Source: Bacteriovoracaceae bacterium (GTDB lineage: Bacteria; Bdellovibrionota; Bacteriovoracia; Bacteriovoracales; Bacteriovoracaceae). Taken from it: 40,715 nt of DNA. A program made the translations under genes and the position numbers. How positions within the stretch are numbered: the first letter of the stretch is position 1; the number at the start of each line of letters is the position of its first letter. Below, in pieces: positions 19,392 to 27,977 of the stretch. The notes below the pieces were generated by a model. It saw nothing but the letters and a program-made list of their open reading frames with translations, had not been told where the DNA came from and did not search any database. The stretch covers positions 1-40,715 of the forward strand of contig CANFNX010000004.1 of the NCBI GenBank assembly GCA_947448495.1. Reading direction: 5' to 3'.

Positions 19392-19437
19392 ATAAGAACG
19401 AGGTCTAAGGTTTGGACCTTGGTATAGTCCACTAATC

Positions 19438-20985
19438 TTGTCGGATACTATGGAAAATACTTTAGTAAAAAACTCCAGCATTGGTTGGGAAAAATCAAAA
19501 TTCTTTGTAAATCGGGCAGTTATATACTTCTCTTTCCTCCTGCTGCCAGTCTGGATTCAAAAATCGATTGAAGTGAATATGTTTGTTCAGTCACTTTTGA
19601 TGTTGGCCTACCTGATGTTTATGGCCGGGCAGTGGTATTTGTTGGGTAAAGAGATCGACTATCGTTTAAAAATTTATTTTCGCGCCAACTCAACTATTGA
19701 TCGCATTCTTTACCGACTGATCATCGGACATGCGACCATGATGATTCTGTTTAATCTCATGAGTTTTATCCCAGACTCCATCGTAAGGCACTTCTTCTGG
19801 GGATTCTTTGTGGTGGTAGGATTATTTTATTCTTGGCCGACTCGGGGAAAAATCATTGAGGACTCTGTCTCGACTCAATTTACAGAGTACAAGTATCTAG
19901 ATTCTTTTGAGAAGACAGTTTTGTTTTTAACTCTGGCCATGTTTTTCACTTCTATGCCGAGTTTCCCTTTTTTAAATAATCTTGAAACTTTTAAATTAAT
20001 TGTCGACCCAGAAGAGAAAATGAATGGCCAGTTGTGGAGTTATCTCCAAATGAATTTTCTTCCCTTCAGAAGATTTCCTCATCTCATTAATCTCGGCTGG
20101 AGCATGCATTTCTATTTTGTAAATTTTGTCATTTACCTTCTCGCCTTCTATGGCATTTTGCGGTTTTTTATCTCTAGGCGTCTTTCGATTCTTGGATTAT
20201 TTGCTCTTGTTTCAACGTGGAGTTTTGCCCTTTTTCTAAAAAAAGATACTTACGCCTGTGCTTCGACCACATTTTCCGTTTTGTGGGTGTGGTCTATCCT
20301 GTGGTGTGTGAAGAGTGCTACCTATCGTTCTGGTTTAATGTATGGTCTTCTTTGTTATATTGGTGTGGCTTTTAATTACAATAATGTCTTTTTATTTCCC
20401 GTTGGACTTGCCTTGCTTTATTTTTATTTCATGAGAGAAACGACGGATTGGTATCGTAATCAATTTGTTCGCTATACCACTCTAGGAATGTTTCTCATCT
20501 TAATGACATTACTCACTCATATTGATTTGCGTTTTTTTGATCAGGCGATGAGCTTTCATCAGTTTCATGTGTATCTATCAACGTTGATTCGTCGAAAGGC
20601 TTTTTATGCTCTTTCTTACATTGGGCTTGTGACTTACTTGATCTACGTTTTGAAGCCGAAAAATAAATTTTTTTCCGTTTTGAATATAGATCGTCAGCGC
20701 TTGTTTGAGTTAGGAGTGCTCGTACTCTGCCTCGTGGGTCTAGGTCTGTTTGTTGATAAGGATGCCATTAGAGGCTTTGGTGCTTTATGGATCATGGTTT
20801 TTTTCTCGCTATTGCCTCTAGAGTGGATTTTCCAGTCCATAAGCCGTCTCCGCTCGAGAAGGAATTTTATCTATATGATCTATGTCCTGGTTTGTTTACT
20901 GGACTCTCACTTCGAAGGCCGAGTCAGAATGCTGTATAACTTCTATCAATCTCCACCGGATATAGTTGAGTTTTTGAATCGTTAA
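19438..20985 (+). CDS. Polytopic membrane protein of unknown function (515 aa)
   Basis: Long ORF with many hydrophobic segments; start may be ATG 19450. Confidence 0.8.
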   Translation: MSDTMENTLVKNSSIGWEKSKFFVNRAVIYFSFLLLPVWIQKSIEVNMFVQSLLMLAYLMFMAGQWYLLGKEIDYRLKIYFRANSTIDRILYRLIIGHATMMILFNLMSFIPDSIVRHFFWGFFVVVGLFYSWPTRGKIIEDSVSTQFTEYKYLDSFEKTVLFLTLAMFFTSMPSFPFLNNLETFKLIVDPEEKMNGQLWSYLQMNFLPFRRFPHLINLGWSMHFYFVNFVIYLLAFYGILRFFISRRLSILGLFALVSTWSFALFLKKDTYACASTTFSVLWVWSILWCVKSATYRSGLMYGLLCYIGVAFNYNNVFLFPVGLALLYFYFMRETTDWYRNQFVRYTTLGMFLILMTLLTHIDLRFFDQAMSFHQFHVYLSTLIRRKAFYALSYIGLVTYLIYVLKPKNKFFSVLNIDRQRLFELGVLVLCLVGLGLFVDKDAIRGFGALWIMVFFSLLPLEWIFQSISRLRSRRNFIYMIYVLVCLLDSHFEGRVRMLYNFYQSPPDIVEFLNR

Positions 20986-21030
20986 GAAGGTGTTAAGGTC
21001 TTATTTTTCCTAACTTTTTAAAGTTTTCTT

Positions 21031-21060
21031 TTGCACCACATTTTGTTTTCTTGTTACAAT
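21031..21060 (+). promoter_or_regulatory. Sigma-70-like promoter for the 78-aa gene
   Basis: TTGCAC-N18-TACAAT, about 55 nt upstream of the TTG start. Confidence 0.5.
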
Positions 21061-21114
21061 TATTCTTAAGAGCAGGAAGGGAATGGATCCCTTCTTCGGC
21101 ATCAAGGAGGACTT

Positions 21115-21351
21115 TTGTACAAGACTCACTTAACGGCCACTGTGTTCAAAGATTTCTCTTCTTGTTATCAGCATTTCACGTCTCAAAAATCCACTCATTC
21201 AGAAAGTCCCTTCGTCTATGTTGATGCTTCAGGCGTGAAGCTCATTACTGACGTTGTGGATGATCAGGATAGTGCCGGGGAAGGGATTTTTGCCCTTTCT
21301 ATGGCGCAAGATGGATTTGTTGAAATGCTTGCGCTGCAAAAGGCGAGTTAA
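21115..21351 (+). CDS. Small hypothetical protein (78 aa), apparently monocistronic
   Basis: Preceded by AAGGAGG, own promoter-like sequence and own downstream terminator. Confidence 0.7.
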   Translation: MYKTHLTATVFKDFSSCYQHFTSQKSTHSESPFVYVDASGVKLITDVVDDQDSAGEGIFALSMAQDGFVEMLALQKAS

Positions 21352-21402
21352 CAAAACTTGGGGAAAACTTATTTAATCAACAATTGTTAATAATGGAAAT
21401 GT

Positions 21403-21429
21403 AAGGGGAGTCTTTGGCTCCCCTTTTTT
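21403..21429 (+). terminator. Intrinsic terminator of the 78-aa gene
   Basis: AAGGGGAG-TCTTTGG-CTCCCCTT followed by T-run. Confidence 0.88.
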
Positions 21430-21521
21430 ATGTGTCTGAAATAATTTAAAATAATGCAAAGCGGATGTCAGATGTTAGGTTATGACAAATAAATTAAATT
21501 GTGGAAAACTAGGGATGATTT

Positions 21522-22277
21522 GTGGATAAAAAAGAGTTGTTGAGAACAAAATTGTCGGAAATTATGCTTGCATTCCGCAATTCAATAAAAAATATTTGTT
21601 CGCTTCATCCTAGGGCCAAGCCTGTTGAGAAAGCAGATGGGACTCCTGTCACGGCCCTTGATCTGGCACTTTCGAAGCTTCTAGAAGACATGTGTCTGCA
21701 ACGTTATCCTTCAGTAACAGTGTATTCAGAAGAGAATTTCTCAGATTGGAAATTTCCCTTAATGGCCATCGACCCACTGGATGGAACTAAAGAATATATT
21801 AAGGGACGACCTGAGTGGGCGATCTCAGTCGGCCTGCTTCTTGATCAGACATGGAGGGGGGAAGGTTGGGTTTATAATCCTATCACTGAGGAGATTTTCT
21901 CAGACTCGATCCCACAACGCTGTTTTGAGAAAAAAAATGTTTATCAAGGTGAAGTTTCTTACTCGGAGTGGGATAGAGGACTTTTTCGACCATTTTCTGA
22001 TTCACGATTTAGTCTTAAACCTGTGGGAAGTATTGCTTATAAATTAGGCCGATTGGCAGCTGGCAAGTGTGATTTTGTCGTCAGTCTTGCTCCAAAAAAT
22101 ATTTGGGATATCGCTGGGGGCACGCTACTTTGTCGACAAACTGGAATCAAGTTTTACTCTGAAGGAAAAGAGGTGACCGAGGTAAAGCAATTCTATCACC
22201 CACCACTTATTTGGTGTTTTTCCGAGATGTCTTCTGAGCTTTTAAAAGTTTTTGGGCCCCAGGGCAAAGATCTTTAA
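21522..22277 (+). CDS. cysQ: 3'(2'),5'-bisphosphate nucleotidase / inositol monophosphatase family
   Basis: [56 protein letters not shown]. Confidence 0.85.
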   Translation: MDKKELLRTKLSEIMLAFRNSIKNICSLHPRAKPVEKADGTPVTALDLALSKLLEDMCLQRYPSVTVYSEENFSDWKFPLMAIDPLDGTKEYIKGRPEWAISVGLLLDQTWRGEGWVYNPITEEIFSDSIPQRCFEKKNVYQGEVSYSEWDRGLFRPFSDSRFSLKPVGSIAYKLGRLAAGKCDFVVSLAPKNIWDIAGGTLLCRQTGIKFYSEGKEVTEVKQFYHPPLIWCFSEMSSELLKVFGPQGKDL

Positions 22278-22878
22278 GCACACACATGTCACACTGCGGT
22301 CGTCGAGCGATACAAGTTCTGCGCCCCAAAAAAATAAGTAAATGCGACAGATCAGTCCAAGTTTCATTGGGAAAAAGCTTCATCAAGTCTTGTTCAACTT
22401 TTTCTGGGTCAGCATGCTTAGTTAGTCCCAGTAGCGCACTTGTTCGTTTCACATGGGTATCAACCACGACACCTGTGTTTATGTTAAATGCATTACCGAG
22501 TACTACGTTGGCGGTTTTTCTTCCAACACCTGGAAGATCACTTAACTCTTCAACGGTTTTAGGAACTTCACCATGATGGACTTGGATCAATTGCTGGGCA
22601 CAACCGATGAGTGACTTACTTTTATTACGAAAAAAATTAATGGATTTAATAGCCTCTTCAACGTCGTTTAGTTTCGCCTTGGCCAGTTTTTCGGGATTGG
22701 GAAACTGCTTAAATAGCTCAGGAGTGACCATATTGACCCTCACGTCCGTACATTGGGCGGAGAGAATGGTAGCGATCAAAAGTTCAAAAGGATTTGAATG
22801 ATTAAGCTCACAGTGAGCATCAGGATAGAGTTTTTTTAGCCTGGCATACACTTCAAGGGCGAGTTCACTTTTTTTCAT
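22207..22878 (-). CDS. nth: Endonuclease III
   Basis: [41 protein letters not shown], FeS cluster C-x6-C-x2-C-x5-C. Confidence 0.95.
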   Translation of the reverse strand: MKKSELALEVYARLKKLYPDAHCELNHSNPFELLIATILSAQCTDVRVNMVTPELFKQFPNPEKLAKAKLNDVEEAIKSINFFRNKSKSLIGCAQQLIQVHHGEVPKTVEELSDLPGVGRKTANVVLGNAFNINTGVVVDTHVKRTSALLGLTKHADPEKVEQDLMKLFPNETWTDLSHLLIFLGRRTCIARRPQCDMCVLKDLCPGAQKLLKAQKTSRKNTK

Positions 22879-22912
22879 GGCCTGATCTTATCAAAGCTTG
22901 CTAAGAAGGGTC

Positions 22913-23509
22913 ATGGGAAACTTTAAAGTTAAAGACCACTATTTTAATAAGGCCAAGCAGGAAAATTACCTCGCCCGCAGTATTTATAAACTGGAAGAGA
23001 TCGACCAGAAGTATAAAGTGCTTAAGAAGGGGAATTTGGTAGTGGATTTTGGGTATTACCCAGGATCTTGGATCCAGTACACCAGCAAGACCATTGGTGA
23101 TGAAGGGAAAGTCGTTGGGATTGATATCCAAGAAGTTAATAAAAAACTTGCGGGTATTAATAATGTGAGAGTTTACCAAAAAGACATCTTTAATATTTCT
23201 GACCTCAAACAACTGGACGTAGATGATCAGTTTGATGTGGTTCTCTCTGATATGGCGCCTAGCACCACAGGAGTCCAGTCCCTAGATCAAATTCGCTCCC
23301 TTAATCTGGTTGAGTCCGTCTTTGGCCTTCTGCCAAAATTCTTAAAACCCGGTGGAAATTTCGTCATTAAAGTCTTTGATTCCCAACACGCTCAGGATTT
23401 TCTTAAAGAGCAAAAAAAATTGTTTAATGAATTTCATTACTTAAAGCCAAAATCGACCCGCAGTGTGAGTAAAGAATTTTTTGTCATTGGAAAGCAGTTT
23501 AAGGCATAA
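22913..23509 (+). CDS. rlmE: 23S rRNA (uridine-2552-2'-O)-methyltransferase RlmE/FtsJ
   Basis: DHYFNKAKQENYLARSIYKLEEIDQKYKVLKKG, VVDFGYYPGSWIQYTSK, LSDMAPSTTGVQ; ORF extends to 22898 but ATG 22913 is likely. Confidence 0.85.
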   Translation: MGNFKVKDHYFNKAKQENYLARSIYKLEEIDQKYKVLKKGNLVVDFGYYPGSWIQYTSKTIGDEGKVVGIDIQEVNKKLAGINNVRVYQKDIFNISDLKQLDVDDQFDVVLSDMAPSTTGVQSLDQIRSLNLVESVFGLLPKFLKPGGNFVIKVFDSQHAQDFLKEQKKLFNEFHYLKPKSTRSVSKEFFVIGKQFKA

Positions 23510-23518
23510 TGTCCATCT

Positions 23519-24772
23519 ATGGTTTTTAAGGACTTAAACCGTCGCAGGCTCTTGTTGTGTCTGGGCTTCATATGCTCAACGACTGCCTATGCGAATTTAA
23601 ATTTCATCAAAGATAATACGCTTTTTCAAAGCCCTGCGGATATTCAGGCGATTAAATCAACGCCCTCTGAAGCTCCGAGTGAATGGAAAAATATTATTGG
23701 TAAACATCAGACTTGGGATCAGTTGATTGATTATGATTCTGCCAAGTATAAACCTCAGTATACATTTCAAAGTGATTTAGAAGAATTTATTAAGCGACAA
23801 CTTGCCGTTTATAGACCAGATTTTACTTCAGTTGTTGTTCTAGATAATGAGAACGGTCATATTTTGGCCGCTGTTGACTATGCTCGTGCTAAGAATGCTT
23901 TTGGGCGAGATTTGGCCTTCACGACCACCCATCCAGCTGCCAGTATTTTCAAAATTATCACGGCCTCAGATCTCTTAGAAAATACTCACATTAAGACAGA
24001 CACTGAATTTCACTTCACTGGACGTTCAACGACACTCTATCGCTCGCAATTAAAAGAGCCAGGGAATCATCGCTGGATTCGTAGTCTTGATTTAGAAAAA
24101 GCCTTTGCCACTTCCAATAATGTTATCTTCGGCCGCACGGCAATCGAAAACCTAACTCCTGCCGGACTCAAAAAAATGGCAGAAAAGTTTGGATTTAATA
24201 AGCGGATCCTAGAAGGTGTGAATCTTGCACCATCTGTTTTTAACATGGCCCAAGACCAATATAATCTCGCTGAATTCTCTTCTGGATTAAACACACAAAC
24301 AGTTATGAGCCCAGTGCATGGTGCAGTGATCGGGTCCGTGGTTGCTAATGGAGGCGTCTTCCGTTATCCCATTGTGATTAAATCTCTTGAGGGTCTTCAA
24401 GATAAAAAAGTCATTTATCCACCTTTGAAAAAAGACGAGCAGGTTTTGACACCGCAATCGGCAGAAGATCTTCGTACACTTTTCATGGCCACCATTGTTC
24501 AAGGAACGGCCAGATCTTCTTTCAGAAGAAGTCAGTACCTTCTGAATAAACTTGAAATTGGTGGAAAGACCGGAAGTATTACAGGTGGTGAACCGCGCGG
24601 TAAACGTGATTGGTTTGTGAGTTATGCTAAATCGATTGAAGACAAGAGTGACAAAGGTATTTCTATTTGTGTGATGATTGTGAATCAAAAGAAGTGGTAT
24701 ATAAAGTCACCGCTTCTCGCTAAGAACATCATGGAATATTACTACTCAACTATTTTCCCCAAAAAAAAATAA
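23519..24772 (+). CDS. Penicillin-binding transpeptidase-domain protein, single domain with signal peptide
   Basis: SxxK in AASIFKI, SNN motif, KTGS in GGKTGSITGG; N-terminal signal sequence. Confidence 0.88.
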   Translation: MVFKDLNRRRLLLCLGFICSTTAYANLNFIKDNTLFQSPADIQAIKSTPSEAPSEWKNIIGKHQTWDQLIDYDSAKYKPQYTFQSDLEEFIKRQLAVYRPDFTSVVVLDNENGHILAAVDYARAKNAFGRDLAFTTTHPAASIFKIITASDLLENTHIKTDTEFHFTGRSTTLYRSQLKEPGNHRWIRSLDLEKAFATSNNVIFGRTAIENLTPAGLKKMAEKFGFNKRILEGVNLAPSVFNMAQDQYNLAEFSSGLNTQTVMSPVHGAVIGSVVANGGVFRYPIVIKSLEGLQDKKVIYPPLKKDEQVLTPQSAEDLRTLFMATIVQGTARSSFRRSQYLLNKLEIGGKTGSITGGEPRGKRDWFVSYAKSIEDKSDKGISICVMIVNQKKWYIKSPLLAKNIMEYYYSTIFPKKK

Positions 24773-24784
24773 AAGGTCCTGATT

Positions 24785-25585
24785 ATGCAAGAAAATGAAA
24801 CCCAAGAAGTCACCACTCCTGTGGAGTCTGAAGCTGCAGCTGTCATTGCACCAGGATTGTCGAAAAAAGAAAAATTTATTAAGGAAGCTAAATCCTTTAC
24901 TTGGATTATCCTCTCAGTGCTAATTTTTCGTTCCGTTCTTTTTGAACCATTTAAAATTCCCTCTGGATCAATGATTCCAACGCTCTTAATTGGTGATTTT
25001 ATTTTGGTGAATAAATTTTCTTATGGTTTCAAAGTACCCTTCAGCGATTGGTTTTCTGACCCCATCTATCTTACTGGTCCCTCTCAACCTGAAAGAGGGG
25101 ATGTTATTGTATTCAAATATCCAATCAATCCGAGCATTAACTATATCAAACGTGTGGTTGGTCTTCCTGGTGACACAATTGAGGTGATTGATAAGGTTGT
25201 TTATGTGAATAATACGCCAATCGAAACCAAAGAGATTGATGGCAAAAAAATCATGGAAGACATGGATGATCGTTATAAAACATATCAGTTCAAATTCATG
25301 GAAACGAAAACTGGTAAAACAACTCACGTGACCCAAGTTGATACTGGGAATGATTATTTTGCTAACTACTACAAATTCACGGTGCCTAAAGATAACTACT
25401 TTGTGATGGGTGATAATAGAGATTTTTCTGCGGATTCGCGTCGCTGGGGGACGGTTCCATTTGGAAATATTAAAGGCAAGGCCATTGCCGTCTGGTTTTC
25501 ACTCTCAGTTCCTTGGCCGGGAAGTGAGGATGAGCAGGAATCTTTCAAGTTTAGGCCTTGGCGTATAGGAACAATTATTGATTAA
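24785..25585 (+). CDS. lepB: Signal peptidase I
   Basis: IPSGSMIPTLLIGDFILVNK, GDVIVFKYP, YIKRVVGLPGDTIEV, YFVMGDNRDFSADSRRWG. Confidence 0.96.
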   Translation: MQENETQEVTTPVESEAAAVIAPGLSKKEKFIKEAKSFTWIILSVLIFRSVLFEPFKIPSGSMIPTLLIGDFILVNKFSYGFKVPFSDWFSDPIYLTGPSQPERGDVIVFKYPINPSINYIKRVVGLPGDTIEVIDKVVYVNNTPIETKEIDGKKIMEDMDDRYKTYQFKFMETKTGKTTHVTQVDTGNDYFANYYKFTVPKDNYFVMGDNRDFSADSRRWGTVPFGNIKGKAIAVWFSLSVPWPGSEDEQESFKFRPWRIGTIID

Positions 25586-25587
25586 CG

Positions 25588-25613
25588 AAAGGCTCCTCAG
25601 GGAGCCTTTTTTA
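25588..25613. terminator. Terminator between convergent lepB and mutS2
   Basis: AAAGGCTCC-TCAG-GGAGCCTTT plus T-run. Confidence 0.9.
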
Positions 25614-27977
25614 TTTAGAAATGACTCTTGTTTCACCATCATTGCCAGATTCCGAACCATCGATCTGAAAGTCTTTTGATTTTTTTATATAATCACGAAG
25701 CCAATTTTTGAGCACTCCATCTCCATGTCCATGAATGACATTAATGAAGGGAATATCACCCGTTAAGAGGTCTCCCAGAGCATGTTCAATCATGTTCTGA
25801 CATTCTGATAAACGCATACCCCTGACATCGTATTCAAATTTAGCATCATTGTTCTTTTGAAATGAAACGCTGACTTTGGGTCTCAGAGGAGCTTTTTTGG
25901 ATGTCCCAAGTGTCGAAACAGGTACAGAAATTTTGATAGGGCCTTTTCCTATTTGGACTTCATTTTTGCGAACATCGAGCCCAAGTACTGTGAATTCTTT
26001 TTTGAGAACATGAGAGTATACAACATCTCCAATTTTGAGCTGGGTTATGATGACGTCACCCTCAGGAACGATGACTTCAGGTTCAGGTACCTCACCCTGA
26101 AGGGAGCGAATTTTCACATGGAGTTGGTGAGATTTTTCATCAACCCGTTTAGTTTTAGTGATTTCTTGTTTTCGAGCTTCTTCAACTAAATCTCTTGCTT
26201 CTTGGAGGATTTTGTCCACCTCACGTCGGGCCTTGGTGAGTTCTTCATTCAGTTTAAGGGTCAGGACTCCTTCCATGGCGCCTTTTTGATTTTTAAGTTC
26301 CACCTCGAGTTGTCGATTATGGTTAAGTAACTGATCTAATTCAATTTGCTTTTGTGAGACACGCTGGAGGAGAGTTTCATAGCTAATATTTTTAGTGTTG
26401 AGATGCGAAAGTGCTCGATCTGGCACTGATTGGACGAGCGGATTTTTTTGCGCAAGTATACGAAAAATATCTATCGCCATGGAGGCCCCAGGTGTTCCCC
26501 ATTGGATTTTATAAGTTGGTTTCATGTTTTGCGTATCAAAACCAACGTGACAGGAAATATAGGAGCGATCTTGGTGAATGAGTGTTTTAAACATTTGATG
26601 GTGAGTTGAGACCACAATATGGCATGTTGCACGTGCGTGGAGTTCATCAAAATATGCCAAAGAGAGAGCAGAAGCTTCATCCGACGAGGTTGAATTAAAA
26701 ATCTCATCGATAAGAATTAAGTTTGTTGGATGGATATGTTCAAGAAGTTCAATGTAGTTTTTAACTTCTCCAGAAAATGAACTCAGGCCAACTTGCAAGT
26801 TTTGGAGGTCATTGCCAAAATAGAAAAGTCCCTCATAGGGAAACATTTCTGCTTCAGTCGCAGGTACAAAAAAACCGTGATAGAAAAGTAGATAAGATAG
26901 AGTTAAGGATTTTAAAAAGACAGTTTTCCCACCGGTGTTTGGGCCTGAAATAACGATTCCATGGTCTTTTAGCGAGCAGTCGGCATTATTTTTTACAGGC
27001 TGCTTAACTAAAGGATGGAAGAGTTGAGTGAATTTGAATCCAGGTGTTGATCGGATGCTTGGACATTGCAATCGATACTCAAGGGCAAAATGAGATTTTG
27101 CTAAATAGTAATCAATCCTTAGTAATTCATGTGAAGACTTTTCTAATAGCTCTGAGAAATCAAAAAGATTATAGGAAAATTTCATCGCCAGTTGATTAAT
27201 GATTTCATCAATCTTCGCAATAATCTCAAGCCGTCTATTGCAGTATTCACGGATAGGGAAGGGTTCAACAAACAGGGTTGATCCTGACTCAGAGCGGGAT
27301 ACAATGAGACCAATATCCGATCGATAAGAGTCAGACCTCACTGGAACAACAAACCTATCATAGTGAATGTCATAGCTATTATACTGAAGAGTTTTTTGAT
27401 TTCCTGGCACAGTCATCCATTCTTGAACAGAGCGCCTTATGCGTTCTTCAAGTTCTCTCAATCTCTTGTTGAGATCAGAAAGTTCTGGGTGACGATCAAA
27501 ATGAACGTCTCCCGATTCATCAACGAGATAACGAAATTCTTTCAGAAATTTACGCTGAAGTGGAGCAAAATCTATTTCACCGAGATTTTTGAATTCGGCA
27601 AGTCGTAGCTGTGAAAATTCAGTTTTTAGGAAGAGTGCAATTTCGAGTAGACGAGTGAGTTTATTGAGTTCAGCGAAGTTTAAGATTCCTTTTTTGCTAA
27701 TATGATCTCGACAGCGCTCTAAACTCTTGTCGGCGGGCAATTTGCCAAAAATTTGGGCCAGAAATTGGCGATCCTCATCCTTGAGTTCGCTCAAATAGCT
27801 TTGAGTGCGGACGAATTCTTCACTTAATTGATCTAAATGGCCGTGGAAGAGTTTCTTGGTGAGGTCTTCCTTATTTCTCTCAAAGTAAGCAAACTGGGTT
27901 ATAATTTTACAAAGAAGGTTCCATTCAACTTGCGTATGGTGAACTGAGAGATCAGTGGAAATTAGATTAATGCTCAT
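25611..27977 (-). CDS. mutS2: MutS2 (MutS-paralogue ATPase with KOW-like and Smr segments)
   Basis: Walker A GPNTGGKTVFLKS, Walker B NLILIDEIFNSTSSDE, KOW-like KIGDVVYSHVLKKEFTVLGL, Smr YDVRGMRLSECQNMIE...NVIHGHGDGVLKNWL. ORF extends to a TTG at 27986; ATG at 27977 likely. Confidence 0.93.
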   Translation of the reverse strand: MSINLISTDLSVHHTQVEWNLLCKIITQFAYFERNKEDLTKKLFHGHLDQLSEEFVRTQSYLSELKDEDRQFLAQIFGKLPADKSLERCRDHISKKGILNFAELNKLTRLLEIALFLKTEFSQLRLAEFKNLGEIDFAPLQRKFLKEFRYLVDESGDVHFDRHPELSDLNKRLRELEERIRRSVQEWMTVPGNQKTLQYNSYDIHYDRFVVPVRSDSYRSDIGLIVSRSESGSTLFVEPFPIREYCNRRLEIIAKIDEIINQLAMKFSYNLFDFSELLEKSSHELLRIDYYLAKSHFALEYRLQCPSIRSTPGFKFTQLFHPLVKQPVKNNADCSLKDHGIVISGPNTGGKTVFLKSLTLSYLLFYHGFFVPATEAEMFPYEGLFYFGNDLQNLQVGLSSFSGEVKNYIELLEHIHPTNLILIDEIFNSTSSDEASALSLAYFDELHARATCHIVVSTHHQMFKTLIHQDRSYISCHVGFDTQNMKPTYKIQWGTPGASMAIDIFRILAQKNPLVQSVPDRALSHLNTKNISYETLLQRVSQKQIELDQLLNHNRQLEVELKNQKGAMEGVLTLKLNEELTKARREVDKILQEARDLVEEARKQEITKTKRVDEKSHQLHVKIRSLQGEVPEPEVIVPEGDVIITQLKIGDVVYSHVLKKEFTVLGLDVRKNEVQIGKGPIKISVPVSTLGTSKKAPLRPKVSVSFQKNNDAKFEYDVRGMRLSECQNMIEHALGDLLTGDIPFINVIHGHGDGVLKNWLRDYIKKSKDFQIDGSESGNDGETRVISK

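Noticed and set aside
19299-19481. 60-aa minus-strand ORF in the fliD upstream region
   Set aside because: It spans the perfect terminator-like hairpin and the start of the 19438 gene; composition not protein-like.
21370-21395. Palindromic AACAATTGTT downstream of the 78-aa gene as an operator
   Set aside because: Only a 10-bp core in AT-rich DNA, symmetry breaks immediately outside; likely chance.
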